Source: CAZSMC01 sp964607755
GTDB lineage: Bacteria > Zhuqueibacterota > Zhuqueibacteria > Residuimicrobiales > Krinioviventaceae
Assembly: GCA_964607755.1 (NCBI GenBank)
Contig: CAZSMC010000031.1
Location: 1 to 48,383, forward strand
Direction of reading: 5' to 3'
DNA: 48,383 nucleotides
Shown: in pieces, positions 8,033 through 17,042 of the stretch
Numbering within the stretch: position 1 is the first letter of the stretch
Layout of the letters: each line of letters opens with the position of its first letter
The notes under the pieces: model-generated
The model's input: only the letters and a program-made list of their open reading frames with translations
Told to the model about the DNA's origin: nothing
Databases searched by the model: none
Made by a program: the position numbers and the translations under genes

Positions 8033-8464
8033 ATGGAATATGATCAATATAAAAAAGATTGTGAAAAAATAAGAAAATATAATGAACAATTGCTAAACGA
8101 GTTTAGCGATTGGCTTAAATCTTCCGGGCTGTCAAAAAAAACAATAGAAAAACATCTTGATAACATTGATTTTTATATCAACGAATTTTTACTTTATTAT
8201 GATGCTATTGAGGCTAAAAAAGGCTTTGATATGGCTGATTCATTTTTAGGAGATTGGTTTATAAGAAAAGCTTTATGGGCAACTAAAACCAGCATTAAAG
8301 AATATGCAGCTAGTTTAAAAAAGTTTTACACATTTATGCTTGAAAAAGGATTAATCAAAAAAGATGAATTATTTCAGCTTAAACAAACTATTAAAGAAGA
8401 AATGCCTGATTGGCTACAAACTCTGGAAGACTTTGATAATCTTGCAAATGAGATAGATTGGTGA
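8033..8464 (+). CDS. Orphan protein resembling a tyrosine-recombinase SAM-like core-binding domain
   Basis: This 143-residue all-helical protein contains a segment (EFSDWLKSSGLSKKTIEKHL) typical of the N-terminal DNA-binding domain of phage-type integrases. A second helix block (SIKEYAASLKKFYTFMLEKG) is also typical. No catalytic R-H-R-Y domain follows: the frame ends at 8464 and the next gene is unrelated. Stand-alone proteins of this kind occur in other bacteria, mostly labelled hypothetical. The DNA is much more AT-rich than its neighbours (roughly 30% G+C by eye), suggesting transfer. It sits directly behind a hairpin array. The ATG at 8033 follows GGAG by six bases. DNA binding is inferred; no function is known. 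Confidence 0.65.
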   Translation: MEYDQYKKDCEKIRKYNEQLLNEFSDWLKSSGLSKKTIEKHLDNIDFYINEFLLYYDAIEAKKGFDMADSFLGDWFIRKALWATKTSIKEYAASLKKFYTFMLEKGLIKKDELFQLKQTIKEEMPDWLQTLEDFDNLANEIDW

Positions 8465-8570
8465 TAAAGCGTATTACTAAAGTGCATAGTGACCACAACT
8501 CTGCTATTTTGTTTTGCTCCGTTGCAGCGTCTTGTTCAAATTTATTCAAAATTAAAAAACGGGACGGTTT

Positions 8571-10040
8571 ATGGACAAGGTAAAAGAAGTTATTCAATCG
8601 ATTTCAGGTACAGTATGGGGTTGGCCGGAATTAATGCCCCTGATGGTTATCATTCTTTTGGGTACCGGTATTTACGTGACGTTCCGTCTCAGATTTATCC
8701 AGTTATTTCGTATTCGCCACTCTTTCAGAGTTATCCGGGGAAAGTATGACAATATTAAAGACGAAGGAGATATTAATCATTTTCAGGCCTTGTCGGCTGC
8801 CCTTTCTGCTACCATCGGCATTGGCAATATTGCCGGCGTAGCCACGGCCATCCACTACGGCGGGCCAGGGGCGCTGTTCTGGATGTGGGTGACAGCCGTT
8901 TTTGGCATGGCGCTGAAATATTCCGAAGCAACATTGGCGCTGAATTTTCGCACCATCAATCCGGATGGCTCTGCCAGCGGGGGTCCCATGTATTACATCG
9001 AGCAAGGGCTCGGCAAAAAATGGAAACCCATGGCCGTGGCATTCGCTTGTCTGGCCATGGTATCCTCGATGGGAATTGGAAATTCGATTCAGGCGTTTAC
9101 TTGTTCTGATCAAATTTTAAGTGAATTTCAACTGGCTCTTTCTGAACACAACTGGCTGATAACCACTGTCAATTTTCTCGGTATCCCGGTGGAACCGGTC
9201 CGGATTATGACCGGTGTCATTCTGGCGACTCTCGTCGGTCTTGTCATTCTGGGCGGTATCCGTCGCATTGGCAAAGTAGCGGCCAGACTGGCGCCGTTCA
9301 TGGCATTGATTTATGTGCTTTCTGCGCTTTTTATTTTGATTCTCAATTATAATCTCATCCTCCCCACTTTTGGTAAAATATTGACCCAGGCTTTTCATCC
9401 GCGTGCCGAGCTGGTTGGTTTTGCTGGCGGCGGATTTTTGTTGTTTTTAAACACCATGGTTTGGGGTGTAAAACGCGGCTTGTTTTCCAATGAAGCCGGA
9501 CAGGGCAGCGCGCCGATTGCTCACGCCGCCGCAAAAACCAAAGAACCGGCGCGGGAAGGCGCAGTAGCCATGATCGGCCCGCTGGTGGACACACTGATCA
9601 TCTGCACGCTCACCGGACTGACAATCGTGATTACCCAATCTCACGAAGCCATTGTTGATGGCGCCCGTCTGAACGGCTCGCCGCTGACAGCTCACGCTTT
9701 CCGAACCGGTCTCTCCCCTGTTTTTCCGTGGGGTGATAAAATTATTACTGTGGCTGTGTTTTTATTCGCCATTTCAACGGCGATAAGCTGGTCTTATTAC
9801 GGTGACCGTAGCACAGAATATGTTTTCGGACACCGGGCGATCCGGCCGTATAAAATGATCTTTGTGCTTTTTCATTTTACCGGCGCTATCGTCTCCCTTG
9901 AAATCGTGTGGGGTTTTGGCGATTTTGCTTTGGGATTGATGGCTGTGCCGAATCTGATCGCGCTCATTGCATTGACGCCCCACGTCATAGCTCGTACAAA
10001 AGATTACTTTGCCCGGCAGCGGGAATGGGAAACAGACTGA
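8571..10040 (+). CDS. Sodium:alanine symporter, AGCS family
   Basis: This 489-residue inner-membrane transporter is predicted to import alanine or glycine with sodium. Family features are GTGIYVTFRLRFIQ near the N terminus, SATIGIGNIAGVATAI, GGPGALFWMWVTAVFGMALKY (about residues 90-110), the GGPMYYIEQGLG loop, and GLFSNEAGQGSAPIAHAAA in the second half. Length and about ten hydrophobic segments fit the family. It stands between unrelated genes with about 100 bp of flank on each side. Substrate choice between alanine and glycine cannot be decided. Confidence 0.93.
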   Translation: MDKVKEVIQSISGTVWGWPELMPLMVIILLGTGIYVTFRLRFIQLFRIRHSFRVIRGKYDNIKDEGDINHFQALSAALSATIGIGNIAGVATAIHYGGPGALFWMWVTAVFGMALKYSEATLALNFRTINPDGSASGGPMYYIEQGLGKKWKPMAVAFACLAMVSSMGIGNSIQAFTCSDQILSEFQLALSEHNWLITTVNFLGIPVEPVRIMTGVILATLVGLVILGGIRRIGKVAARLAPFMALIYVLSALFILILNYNLILPTFGKILTQAFHPRAELVGFAGGGFLLFLNTMVWGVKRGLFSNEAGQGSAPIAHAAAKTKEPAREGAVAMIGPLVDTLIICTLTGLTIVITQSHEAIVDGARLNGSPLTAHAFRTGLSPVFPWGDKIITVAVFLFAISTAISWSYYGDRSTEYVFGHRAIRPYKMIFVLFHFTGAIVSLEIVWGFGDFALGLMAVPNLIALIALTPHVIARTKDYFARQREWETD

Positions 10041-10144
10041 GTGCAAAATGACTCTGTAAAATGTTACATTTATTTACACCAATCCCTCACAGATTTTTCG
10101 TAACTTTTTGGAAAATATCTTAATCGATGAGGGATTTACAGATC

Positions 10145-12802
10145 ATGAGATTCCAGAAAATCTATCAGACCGCATTCTATTTCTTGCTGACGTTATCTTT
10201 TTCTTTGTTACACGCCTGGCCGGTCACCCGCGCAGACATTGATACCTCCATCAATTTAACAGACGCTGGCAAACGCATTTATCAGGCTCACCGTCTCTCC
10301 GGTGAGGTCCCCAATATTGATGGGCGTTTGGATGACGTGTGCTGGCAACAGGGCGTATGGTCCGGGAACTTTACGCAGCAAATTCCAACCGAAGGTGATC
10401 CTCCGACCGCTGAGACGGCGCTCAAAATCCTGTACGATAATGAAAATATCTATGTCGGCATTATTGCTTATGACGATCCCGAGCTGGTGGATCGTCAAAT
10501 GGCGCGGCGCGATGCGTTTGCCGGTGATATTGTCGGCGTTGCATTGGACAGCTATCACGACTGCCGAACCGCTTTTGAATTCAACTTGACTGCAGCAGGC
10601 AGCAAAATCGATCTCATTTTGATGAACGATGATATTGACAGAAATTGGGATCCGGTCTGGGAGGGCAAAGTCGCGCAGACGGATTCCGGCTGGACGGCAG
10701 AGATGCGCATACCGCTTAGTCAGTTGCGGTACGGCAATCAAAAAGAACAGGTGTGGGGGTTACATGCCTGGCGCTGGATCAATCGCAATTGGGAAGAAGA
10801 TCAATGGGCGCTTATACCGCGTGACACACCCGGACGGTTGTATGATATCGGCGAGCTCCACGGCATACGCAATTTGCCAAAATCACTGCGAATTGAAATA
10901 CTGCCTTATGTGCGCGGCAATGTTCATATATTTGAAAAAGAACAGAGTAATCCGTTCGCTACAGGCAGCGAAACCGCCAGTGCTTTTGGATTGAACGGCA
11001 AAATCGGTGTCAGCAGTGACTTTACCCTTGATTTTACAATCAATCCGGATTTCGGCCAGGTCGAAGCCGATCCTTCTGTGCTCAATCTTTCCGCATTTGA
11101 AACATTCTACGAAGAAAAACGCCCCTTTTTCCTGGAAGGCAAAAATATTCTGGATTTCTCTTTTGGCCGCAGCATGTTATTTTATTCACGGCGAATCGGT
11201 CACAAACCCAGTTATACACCGGAGCTCGGTGACAACGAATATGCAAAAACGCCGGAAAACACGTCCATTTTGGGTGCTGTTAAACTGACCGGGAAATCCA
11301 AAGACGGGCTTTCTCTTGGCATTTTGGAAAGCGTAACAGCCAATGAATACGCACAAATCGCAACTCCGGAAGGAAAATTCAAAAAGAAAGCTGAACCTCT
11401 GACGAACTTTATTGTCGGTCGTGTGCAAAAAGAATACAACGGCAGCAATACGATTCTCGGCGGGATAATGACCGCCACCAATCGGCGGATTCAGGACAAA
11501 CATCTCAACTATCTCAATCGCGAGGCTTATACCGGTGGACTGGATTTCCGGCATTACTGGAAGAACAAAAAATATTATATCGATGCCCAGACTGTCTACA
11601 GTCACATCGCCGGTTCTCGTCAGGCGTTGCTGGAATTGCAAACATCGTCAGCCCGGTATTTTCAGCGCCCTGATGCGGAATATGTGACATTGGATTCGAG
11701 CCGCACTCACCTTTCAGGTTATGGAGTCCGAGTTGAAATTGGCAAGGGCGGCCGCGGCCATTGGCGTTACGATTTCACTTCTATGATTGAATCTCCCGGA
11801 CTGGAATTGAATGACATTGGCTATATGCGCAGTGCAGATGACGTGACCAGCGGCTTTTCCCTCAGTTATGTGGAAGATGTGCCAAAAGGCTGGTTTCGAA
11901 ATTATGCCATTACTTTTGGTGAAGATAATGCCTGGACGTATGGCGGCGATTTTCGAGGAGCAGGTGCATTTTTACGCCTGGAATCTCAATTCTCCAACAA
12001 ATGGCGCGCAAGTTATCGCTTATTGCGGGATGGTGATCATTTAGATACCTATCTTTTACGCGGCGGTCCGGCCGTACTGGTGCAAGGGCACTGGTGTAAT
12101 TTGATCAATCTGTCAACTGACCGTGCCCGTAAGTTTTATGCCAGTATCGGGGTGCACAAGCATATTCACGACGACGGCATAACTCTCCGGCACGATTTGA
12201 TGCCTGAATTCGGTTACAAAGTGACCAGCAATTTGCAAATCGAGACAGAGCTTAATTACGGAAAAAACCGCGATCCATTTCAATATGTGCTAACAGAAAA
12301 TGTCAACGGCAGGGATCGTTATCTTTTGGCGCACCTCGACCGTAAAACACTTGGGTTGACCATGCGCATGGACCTGGCTCTTACACCGGAACTGACGATT
12401 CAGTATTATGGCAATCCCTATTTTTCTGTGGGCACGTATTCTCATTTTAAGTACATCAATCATCCGCGCGCTGAAAATTATGACCGCTTGTATGATGAGC
12501 TTATAGCAGGTCAATTAAAATACAATGAAGAAACCAACGAATATAGCGTTGACGAGAATAAAGATGGCATCACCGATTATGTTTACGAAAATCCGAATTT
12601 CAATTTCCGCGAGTTCCGCTCCAATCTGGTCATGAGATGGGAATTTCAGCCCGGTTCTACGTTGTTCCTTGTGTGGACGCACGGACGGTCAGCGTGGGAA
12701 ACAGTGACAAATATGTCCCTGTCCAATAACGCTAACGAACTTTTTGCATCCAGTCCTGACAATATTTTTCTCGTTAAATTAAATTACTGGTTTTCGATTT
12801 AA
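10145..12802 (+). CDS. DUF5916 outer-membrane protein with N-terminal CBM9-like domain
   Basis: The roughly 885-residue product starts with a signal peptide (MRFQKIYQTAFYFLLTLSFS). Next is a carbohydrate-binding family 9-like beta-sandwich at about 35-230, with signatures IDGRLDDVCWQ, ALKILYDNENIYVGI and EMRIPLSQLRY. The rest, from about residue 245, is beta-strand rich and resembles a large outer-membrane barrel (DUF5916), with FTLDFTINPDFGQVEADPSVLNL as a family signature. An acidic loop, DENKDGITDY, lies near the C terminus. The role is unproven; binding or uptake of a carbohydrate or peptide is suspected. The second ATG (10145) is preferred: it has GAGGG about ten bases upstream, whereas the ATG at 10127 has none. 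A metallohydrolase gene follows after 24 bp. Confidence 0.85.
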   Translation: MRFQKIYQTAFYFLLTLSFSLLHAWPVTRADIDTSINLTDAGKRIYQAHRLSGEVPNIDGRLDDVCWQQGVWSGNFTQQIPTEGDPPTAETALKILYDNENIYVGIIAYDDPELVDRQMARRDAFAGDIVGVALDSYHDCRTAFEFNLTAAGSKIDLILMNDDIDRNWDPVWEGKVAQTDSGWTAEMRIPLSQLRYGNQKEQVWGLHAWRWINRNWEEDQWALIPRDTPGRLYDIGELHGIRNLPKSLRIEILPYVRGNVHIFEKEQSNPFATGSETASAFGLNGKIGVSSDFTLDFTINPDFGQVEADPSVLNLSAFETFYEEKRPFFLEGKNILDFSFGRSMLFYSRRIGHKPSYTPELGDNEYAKTPENTSILGAVKLTGKSKDGLSLGILESVTANEYAQIATPEGKFKKKAEPLTNFIVGRVQKEYNGSNTILGGIMTATNRRIQDKHLNYLNREAYTGGLDFRHYWKNKKYYIDAQTVYSHIAGSRQALLELQTSSARYFQRPDAEYVTLDSSRTHLSGYGVRVEIGKGGRGHWRYDFTSMIESPGLELNDIGYMRSADDVTSGFSLSYVEDVPKGWFRNYAITFGEDNAWTYGGDFRGAGAFLRLESQFSNKWRASYRLLRDGDHLDTYLLRGGPAVLVQGHWCNLINLSTDRARKFYASIGVHKHIHDDGITLRHDLMPEFGYKVTSNLQIETELNYGKNRDPFQYVLTENVNGRDRYLLAHLDRKTLGLTMRMDLALTPELTIQYYGNPYFSVGTYSHFKYINHPRAENYDRLYDELIAGQLKYNEETNEYSVDENKDGITDYVYENPNFNFREFRSNLVMRWEFQPGSTLFLVWTHGRSAWETVTNMSLSNNANELFASSPDNIFLVKLNYWFSI

Positions 12803-12826
12803 TCAACCAAAATCTAGGAGGACATT

Positions 12827-13549
12827 ATGAACACCATATTTTGTCTGGCTTTTTTCGTTTTATTTGCTGTAGGAGCTTCAGCCGAATCATTTGAGAAAGA
12901 CACGTTAACCACATCGCAGGGTGAGGTAACCATCACCTTTATCGGTCATGGCACACTCTTGCTCGAATTTGACGGCAAGGTCATTCACGTCGATCCGTGG
13001 AGCCGGCTGGCAGATTACAACGAGCTGCCAAAAGCAGATCTTGTCCTGGTCACTCACGACCACGGTGATCATTTGGATAAAGAAACGATTCAGTTGCTGT
13101 CAACGGATAAAACAGAGGTCGTTATCTCTAAATCTTGTACCGGCAAAGTGGATGGTCATGTTTTGGAGAACGGGCAAAGTGGTACTTTTCAGAACATTCC
13201 GGTCGAGGCGGTTCCGGCATATAACATCAAACACATGCGGAGAGAAAATGAGCCCTATCATCCAAAGGGACAAGGCAACGGCTATGTATTGACGCTCGGT
13301 AACCGGCGATTGTACATTGCCGGGGATACCGAGGACATTCCCGAAATGGAAAATCTGCAAAACATTGACTGGGCGTTTCTGCCGATGAACCTACCCTATA
13401 CCATGTCACCGGAAATGGCTGCAAACGCCGCCAAAATGATCCAGCCAACAATTTTGTATCCCTATCATTTTGGCGATACCGATACGCAAAAACTTGTCGA
13501 ACTATTATCGGATACGGAGATTGATGTTCGTATCCGGCAGATGGAATAA
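12827..13549 (+). CDS. Exported metallo-beta-lactamase-fold hydrolase
   Basis: This 240-residue protein has a clear signal peptide ending near ASA-ES at 19-21, so it is periplasmic or secreted. The metal motif THDHGDH gives H77, D78, H79, D81 and H82; D167 (AGDTED) and H214 (YPYHFGD) complete the usual dinuclear set. The layout with FIGHGTLLLEFDGKVIHVDPW is that of the UlaG/RomA-like branch (beta-lactamase superfamily 2/3), not true beta-lactamases. The natural substrate is unknown. AGGAGG lies seven bases before the ATG. Spacing of 24 bp after the DUF5916 gene indicates an operon. Confidence 0.88.
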   Translation: MNTIFCLAFFVLFAVGASAESFEKDTLTTSQGEVTITFIGHGTLLLEFDGKVIHVDPWSRLADYNELPKADLVLVTHDHGDHLDKETIQLLSTDKTEVVISKSCTGKVDGHVLENGQSGTFQNIPVEAVPAYNIKHMRRENEPYHPKGQGNGYVLTLGNRRLYIAGDTEDIPEMENLQNIDWAFLPMNLPYTMSPEMAANAAKMIQPTILYPYHFGDTDTQKLVELLSDTEIDVRIRQME

Positions 13550-13618
13550 CAGAGAGGAAATCATCGACCTGTTATGATCATCCTTTTTTCTTGATACTGA
13601 CTGCGATCTTTATTTCAT

Positions 13619-13678
13619 GCGATAAACCGCTCTGGCACAGTCATCAAAAGCGTTGCTATTGCCAGAGCGGAAAATCGC
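13619..13678. other. Imperfect inverted repeat with symmetric AAA/AAA internal loop
   Basis: Arms CCGCTCTGGCA (13627-13637) and TGCCAGAGCGG (13660-13670) pair perfectly. The stem continues outward through GCGAT/ATCGC after a three-A bulge on both sides. It lies about 70 bp after the metallohydrolase stop. There is no T run, so a simple intrinsic terminator is not supported; a processing site or small RNA element is possible. Confidence 0.45.
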
Positions 13679-13860
13679 GACTGGAAAGATGTTTTATTAA
13701 AGCCATATCAATTTGAGGTGTATTTCATTCTTTTATTCAATTTATTTCAACGCGGAGACCGCCGAGGTCGCAAAGATGCGCAGAGGAAAATATTTTTGAA
13801 CTTGTTTTCATGATAACGTCAAAACGATTTTGGTTATTTTGTGATGGGCAAAAATTATTC

Positions 13861-14067
13861 AAATTTCATATTAACAACAATATTTAGGTGTGCAGTTATT
13901 CGGAATACAAAGGTCAATATCAAGATCGATAATGATATTGACGATTAAATAGGCCTCATTTTTCTTTGCGAATCCTCTGCGTGCTTGGCGAACTTTGCGT
14001 TAAATTATGAACCCTGCAACACATCGAAATTTTGAAAGTAGAGTTTTTAATCAAGATAGTATCTTTT
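13861..14067. repeat. 207-bp dispersed repeat, copy 1
   Basis: This block aligns without gaps to 22201-22407, with about 22 mismatches by hand count (close to 89% identity). It contains a 10-bp stem GTCAATATCA / TGATATTGAC with a 10-base loop, and the segment TCCTCTGCGTGCTTGGCG, a sequence style widely scattered between genes in FCB genomes. A related forward arm (GCAAAGATGCGCAGAGG) lies at about 13770, so the full element may be a long imperfect inverted repeat. The rest of 13550-14135 shows no gene. Confidence 0.9.
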
Positions 14068-14135
14068 ACCCCTGCACGCCTCCTCCGATTGCTTTTTACC
14101 ACCGATTTTATTAAATTTAAATTTTACGGAGATAA

Positions 14136-16418
14136 ATGATGAAACCGCGCAGCTTTTTCATTGTATTCGCAATCATCCTCTTTTCAACAAAACTAACAGG
14201 ACAGACAGTGAGACCAGTTATTTCAGCGACGATTCAGGAAATCGACAGAATTCAGGTTGAAACCACAGATAAAATTCACAAAAAAGAATTTACTCCCAGA
14301 ATCCAGCCGGATGTAAAAATCCTTTCTATCAAAAAGCATGGCAGTACCTTTCAACTGCATACTGAGCGGCTTGATTTATCAAACACATATCACCTTTTAT
14401 TTCAAGATCAAAAGCTCGAAATACAGCCTGGCGATGTTTTTAATCGTTTTTATACTGATGAGGAACCTGGATGTTCGTGGAATGCCGAGTCCACCACTTT
14501 TCGGCTTTTTGCACCCCGGGCAAAAAGTGTCATCCTCGGACTCTTTGAACGGGCTACAGACGAAAGCGGTGAAGAATATGACATGAAGTTCAAAGGGGAT
14601 GGTGTATGGGAATTACATTTGCAGGGGCATTATTTTGGCCGCTATTATGCGTATCGAGTTCACGGGCCGGATTCTCCGACCGAGGATTTTAATGCCAATG
14701 CCTGGCTTGCTGATCCCTACTCCCGGGCTGTGGCGACCGAAAACAATTATCTTGCCCGCGGTAAAACGTTGATCATCGAACCGTCGCGCTACGACTGGGG
14801 AAATGACACATGGACTCACATCAAACACGAAGACCTGATCATTTACGAGTGCCACATGCGTGATATGACCGCGCATCAAAGTGCCGGTGCTGCAGGTGAC
14901 CTTGCCGGCAGTTATAAAGCTTTTATTCAAAACGGCATTCGCGGCGGACTCGAACATCTCAAATCCATGGGCATCAATGCTGTGGAATTCCTGCCCATTC
15001 ACGACTTTGGCAATATTGAAATTCCATACCAAAAAGAGGTTGACGGCGTTGTCAATACCTGGAATCCTTATGAGAGAAATCATTGGGGTTATATGACATC
15101 GTATTTTTTTGCGCCGGAATCGTATTACGCCAGCGAACAGCGATTAAATCCGGGTGGCATGTGCGGCGCCGACGGTCGTCAGATTTTCGAGTTTAAAGAC
15201 GTGGTCAAAGCGTGCCATCAACAAGGCATTGCCGTGATTTTAGATGTGGTTTATAATCACGTATCTCAATACGATCAGAACTGTTTTAAGCACGTCGACA
15301 AGAAATATTATTTTCGCCTGAACAGAGATCAAACCTATTGCTCTGCCAGCGGCTGCGGCAATGATTTTAAAACCGAATGGCCAATGGCGCGAAAGCTGAT
15401 TGTCGAGAGCGTTAAATACTGGATGACGGAATATCACGTGGATGGCTTTCGTTTTGACCTGGCAGCCATGCTGGATTGGGAAACAGTCGATGCTATTACC
15501 AGAGCGGCACGTGAGATCAATCCGGATGTCATTCTCATAGCCGAGCCCTGGGGCGGTGGCGAATACGAACCGGCAGAGTTCTCTAAACACGATTGGGCAG
15601 CGTGGAATGACCAGATTCGCAACAGAGTCAAGGGGCAGAATCCGTATGATAACCACGGATTTATTTTCGGGCATTGGTTTGACAATAACAACAGGGAAAC
15701 CATGAAAAAGTACATCGTCGGCACACTCGAACGAGATGGTGGTCTTTTTCAGAAAAAGTCACACGCTGTTAATTATCTGGAATCACATGACGACCACACC
15801 TTTGGCGATTTTGTGCGCATCGGGCTGGGTGCTCCGGAAAAAGTGGAGGATATAGAAGAAAACGCCAGACTGACCAGAGAACAAATGCGCGTCAATAAAC
15901 TGGGGGCATTGTTTTTGTTTGTCAGCCAGGGCCCGGTAATGATTCACGAAGGCCAGGAATGGGCGCGAAGCAAAGTCATTGCCCCGACCAATGCGCCTGA
16001 GAATGGGGTCGGGCATATTGATCATAACAGTTACAACAAAGACAATGATACCAATTGGCTGAATTACACCCACGCGGATATGAACAGCGAGCTGGTGAAT
16101 TATTACAAGGGACTGATCGCGTTGCGAAAACAACATCCGGCGTTCCGCCGCAGTTCCCAACGGGACATCAAATTTTACGATGCTCCGGATAACGAATTTG
16201 CCTTTGCTTTTCATCTCGGCAAAAAGGGCTCTGGTGATTCGCACCATTTCTTTGTGGCACTTAACGGCAATCGCCACAGATCAGCAACTTTTTCACTGCC
16301 CAGAGGACAGTGGTCGGTTATGGTAAACCCGGAAAAAGCAGGTACAACAGTGCAGTACAGGACAGCCGATCGCATCACGGTCCCGCCGACCGGCGGGATG
16401 GTTTTGATGCAGGAGTGA
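14136..16418 (+). CDS. Secreted GH13 alpha-glucan hydrolase, pullulanase/isoamylase-like
   Basis: This 760-residue exported enzyme is predicted to cut alpha-1,6 or alpha-1,4 links in starch, glycogen or pullulan. It has a signal peptide at about 1-22, a short beta region, a CBM48-like domain at about 110-215 (TTFRLFAPRAKSVILGLFE), the (beta/alpha)8 catalytic domain, and a small C-terminal sandwich. Conserved GH13 regions are DVVYNH at 370-375, GFRFDLA with nucleophile D441, LIAEPWGGG with acid/base E470, and ESHDDH with D552. The HWGY segment and CBM48 placement resemble type I pullulanase and debranching enzymes, but the YNWGYNP pullulanase motif is not intact, so exact specificity is uncertain. 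The start follows CGGAG. Linkage to GH97 at 27 kb suggests alpha-glucan use. Confidence 0.85.
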   Translation: MMKPRSFFIVFAIILFSTKLTGQTVRPVISATIQEIDRIQVETTDKIHKKEFTPRIQPDVKILSIKKHGSTFQLHTERLDLSNTYHLLFQDQKLEIQPGDVFNRFYTDEEPGCSWNAESTTFRLFAPRAKSVILGLFERATDESGEEYDMKFKGDGVWELHLQGHYFGRYYAYRVHGPDSPTEDFNANAWLADPYSRAVATENNYLARGKTLIIEPSRYDWGNDTWTHIKHEDLIIYECHMRDMTAHQSAGAAGDLAGSYKAFIQNGIRGGLEHLKSMGINAVEFLPIHDFGNIEIPYQKEVDGVVNTWNPYERNHWGYMTSYFFAPESYYASEQRLNPGGMCGADGRQIFEFKDVVKACHQQGIAVILDVVYNHVSQYDQNCFKHVDKKYYFRLNRDQTYCSASGCGNDFKTEWPMARKLIVESVKYWMTEYHVDGFRFDLAAMLDWETVDAITRAAREINPDVILIAEPWGGGEYEPAEFSKHDWAAWNDQIRNRVKGQNPYDNHGFIFGHWFDNNNRETMKKYIVGTLERDGGLFQKKSHAVNYLESHDDHTFGDFVRIGLGAPEKVEDIEENARLTREQMRVNKLGALFLFVSQGPVMIHEGQEWARSKVIAPTNAPENGVGHIDHNSYNKDNDTNWLNYTHADMNSELVNYYKGLIALRKQHPAFRRSSQRDIKFYDAPDNEFAFAFHLGKKGSGDSHHFFVALNGNRHRSATFSLPRGQWSVMVNPEKAGTTVQYRTADRITVPPTGGMVLMQE

Positions 16419-16584
16419 TTTATCAAAACTGTGAAATTTAAAAATGTTTTATTCACCAATATCTTTGGAAGGTAACATTTGTTTCCCATGCCGTACCGTC
16501 AATATTGAAATATACTCTGTTTCAACCTTTTAGATTATTCTGATTTTTAAAGAATATTTCGTAAGCGATCACAGGGTGTTTCAA

Positions 16585-16732
16585 GAAGCCGTTGAAACGG
16601 CTTCAAATAATTGTTGTGCCTACTGTATTCACCATGATGAATCATGGTGTTTGTTCAAAAATAGTTGAAATAGCACCACAATTTATTGTGGTGAAACACT
16701 ACCAAACGCCCATAACAACCGCTTTAGCGGTT
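16585..16732. repeat. Intergenic hairpin array, half with TTTA loops
   Basis: There are four perfect hairpins: GAAGCCGTT around GA (16585-16604), CACCATGAT around GA (16630-16649), CACCACAA around TTTA (16674-16693) and AACCGC around TTTA (16717-16732). The first two share a T-GA-A centre, the last two share the TTTA loop also found at 4.0 and 23.2 kb. Stems are unrelated in sequence. The array ends only nine bases before the PIN-domain remnant. Confidence 0.88.
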
Positions 16733-16741
16733 TACCCTGTG

Positions 16742-16879
16742 ATTGATTACCGTGACACCATCCATGCTGCTATCTTGAAGAATAATAGTATTAATCAAAT
16801 AATGAGTGCAGATAAAGACTTTATTTTTGAATTTATAACCAGAATCGATCCGAACGATTATACCCCTTTAAAACTTTAA
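16742..16879 (+). pseudogene. C-terminal remnant of a PIN-domain (VapC-like) toxin
   Basis: The last 45 codons read IDYRDTIHAAILKNNS..., then ...MSADKDFIFEFITRIDP to a TAA. Conserved C-terminal PIN features are visible: the DxxHAA helix with the third acidic residue, the SADKDF strand-loop with the fourth, and the closing RIDP. The N-terminal half, with the first catalytic Asp, is missing. The frame stays open upstream only through hairpin repeats, which do not encode a PIN fold. No antitoxin gene is next to it. It is read as debris of a toxin-antitoxin module cut by repeat insertion. Confidence 0.6.
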
Positions 16880-16999
16880 TTATCACTTGCCAGCACAGAC
16901 TAGTAACAATTCCATTTTATCAAATGGATTTAACTTTTTTCTGATTCTCTTCTGCAAAAATTATCCAGAGGAATTTAGTCAAACGTATCAGGAGGGAAA

Positions 17000-17032
17000 A
17001 CAAGAGCCGCTATGCAAAACAACGGCTCTTGT
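17000..17032 (-). terminator. Intrinsic terminator of the FadL-like gene
   Basis: A perfect 10-bp stem, ACAAGAGCCG with CGGCTCTTGT, has a 13-base loop. On the minus strand it is followed by a T-rich tract (TTTTCC). It lies ten bases after the stop of the leftward outer-membrane protein gene. Confidence 0.8.
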
Positions 17033-17042
17033 GTCATAATCT

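Noticed and set aside
12949..12962. TGGCACACTCTTGC as a sigma-54 promoter
   Set aside because: It lies inside the metallohydrolase coding region and the GG-GC spacing is one base short.
16592..16741. Upstream half of the open frame that leads into the PIN remnant
   Set aside because: It is made of hairpin repeats, starts at TTG without a ribosome site and encodes nothing PIN-like; only 16742-16879 has coding character.
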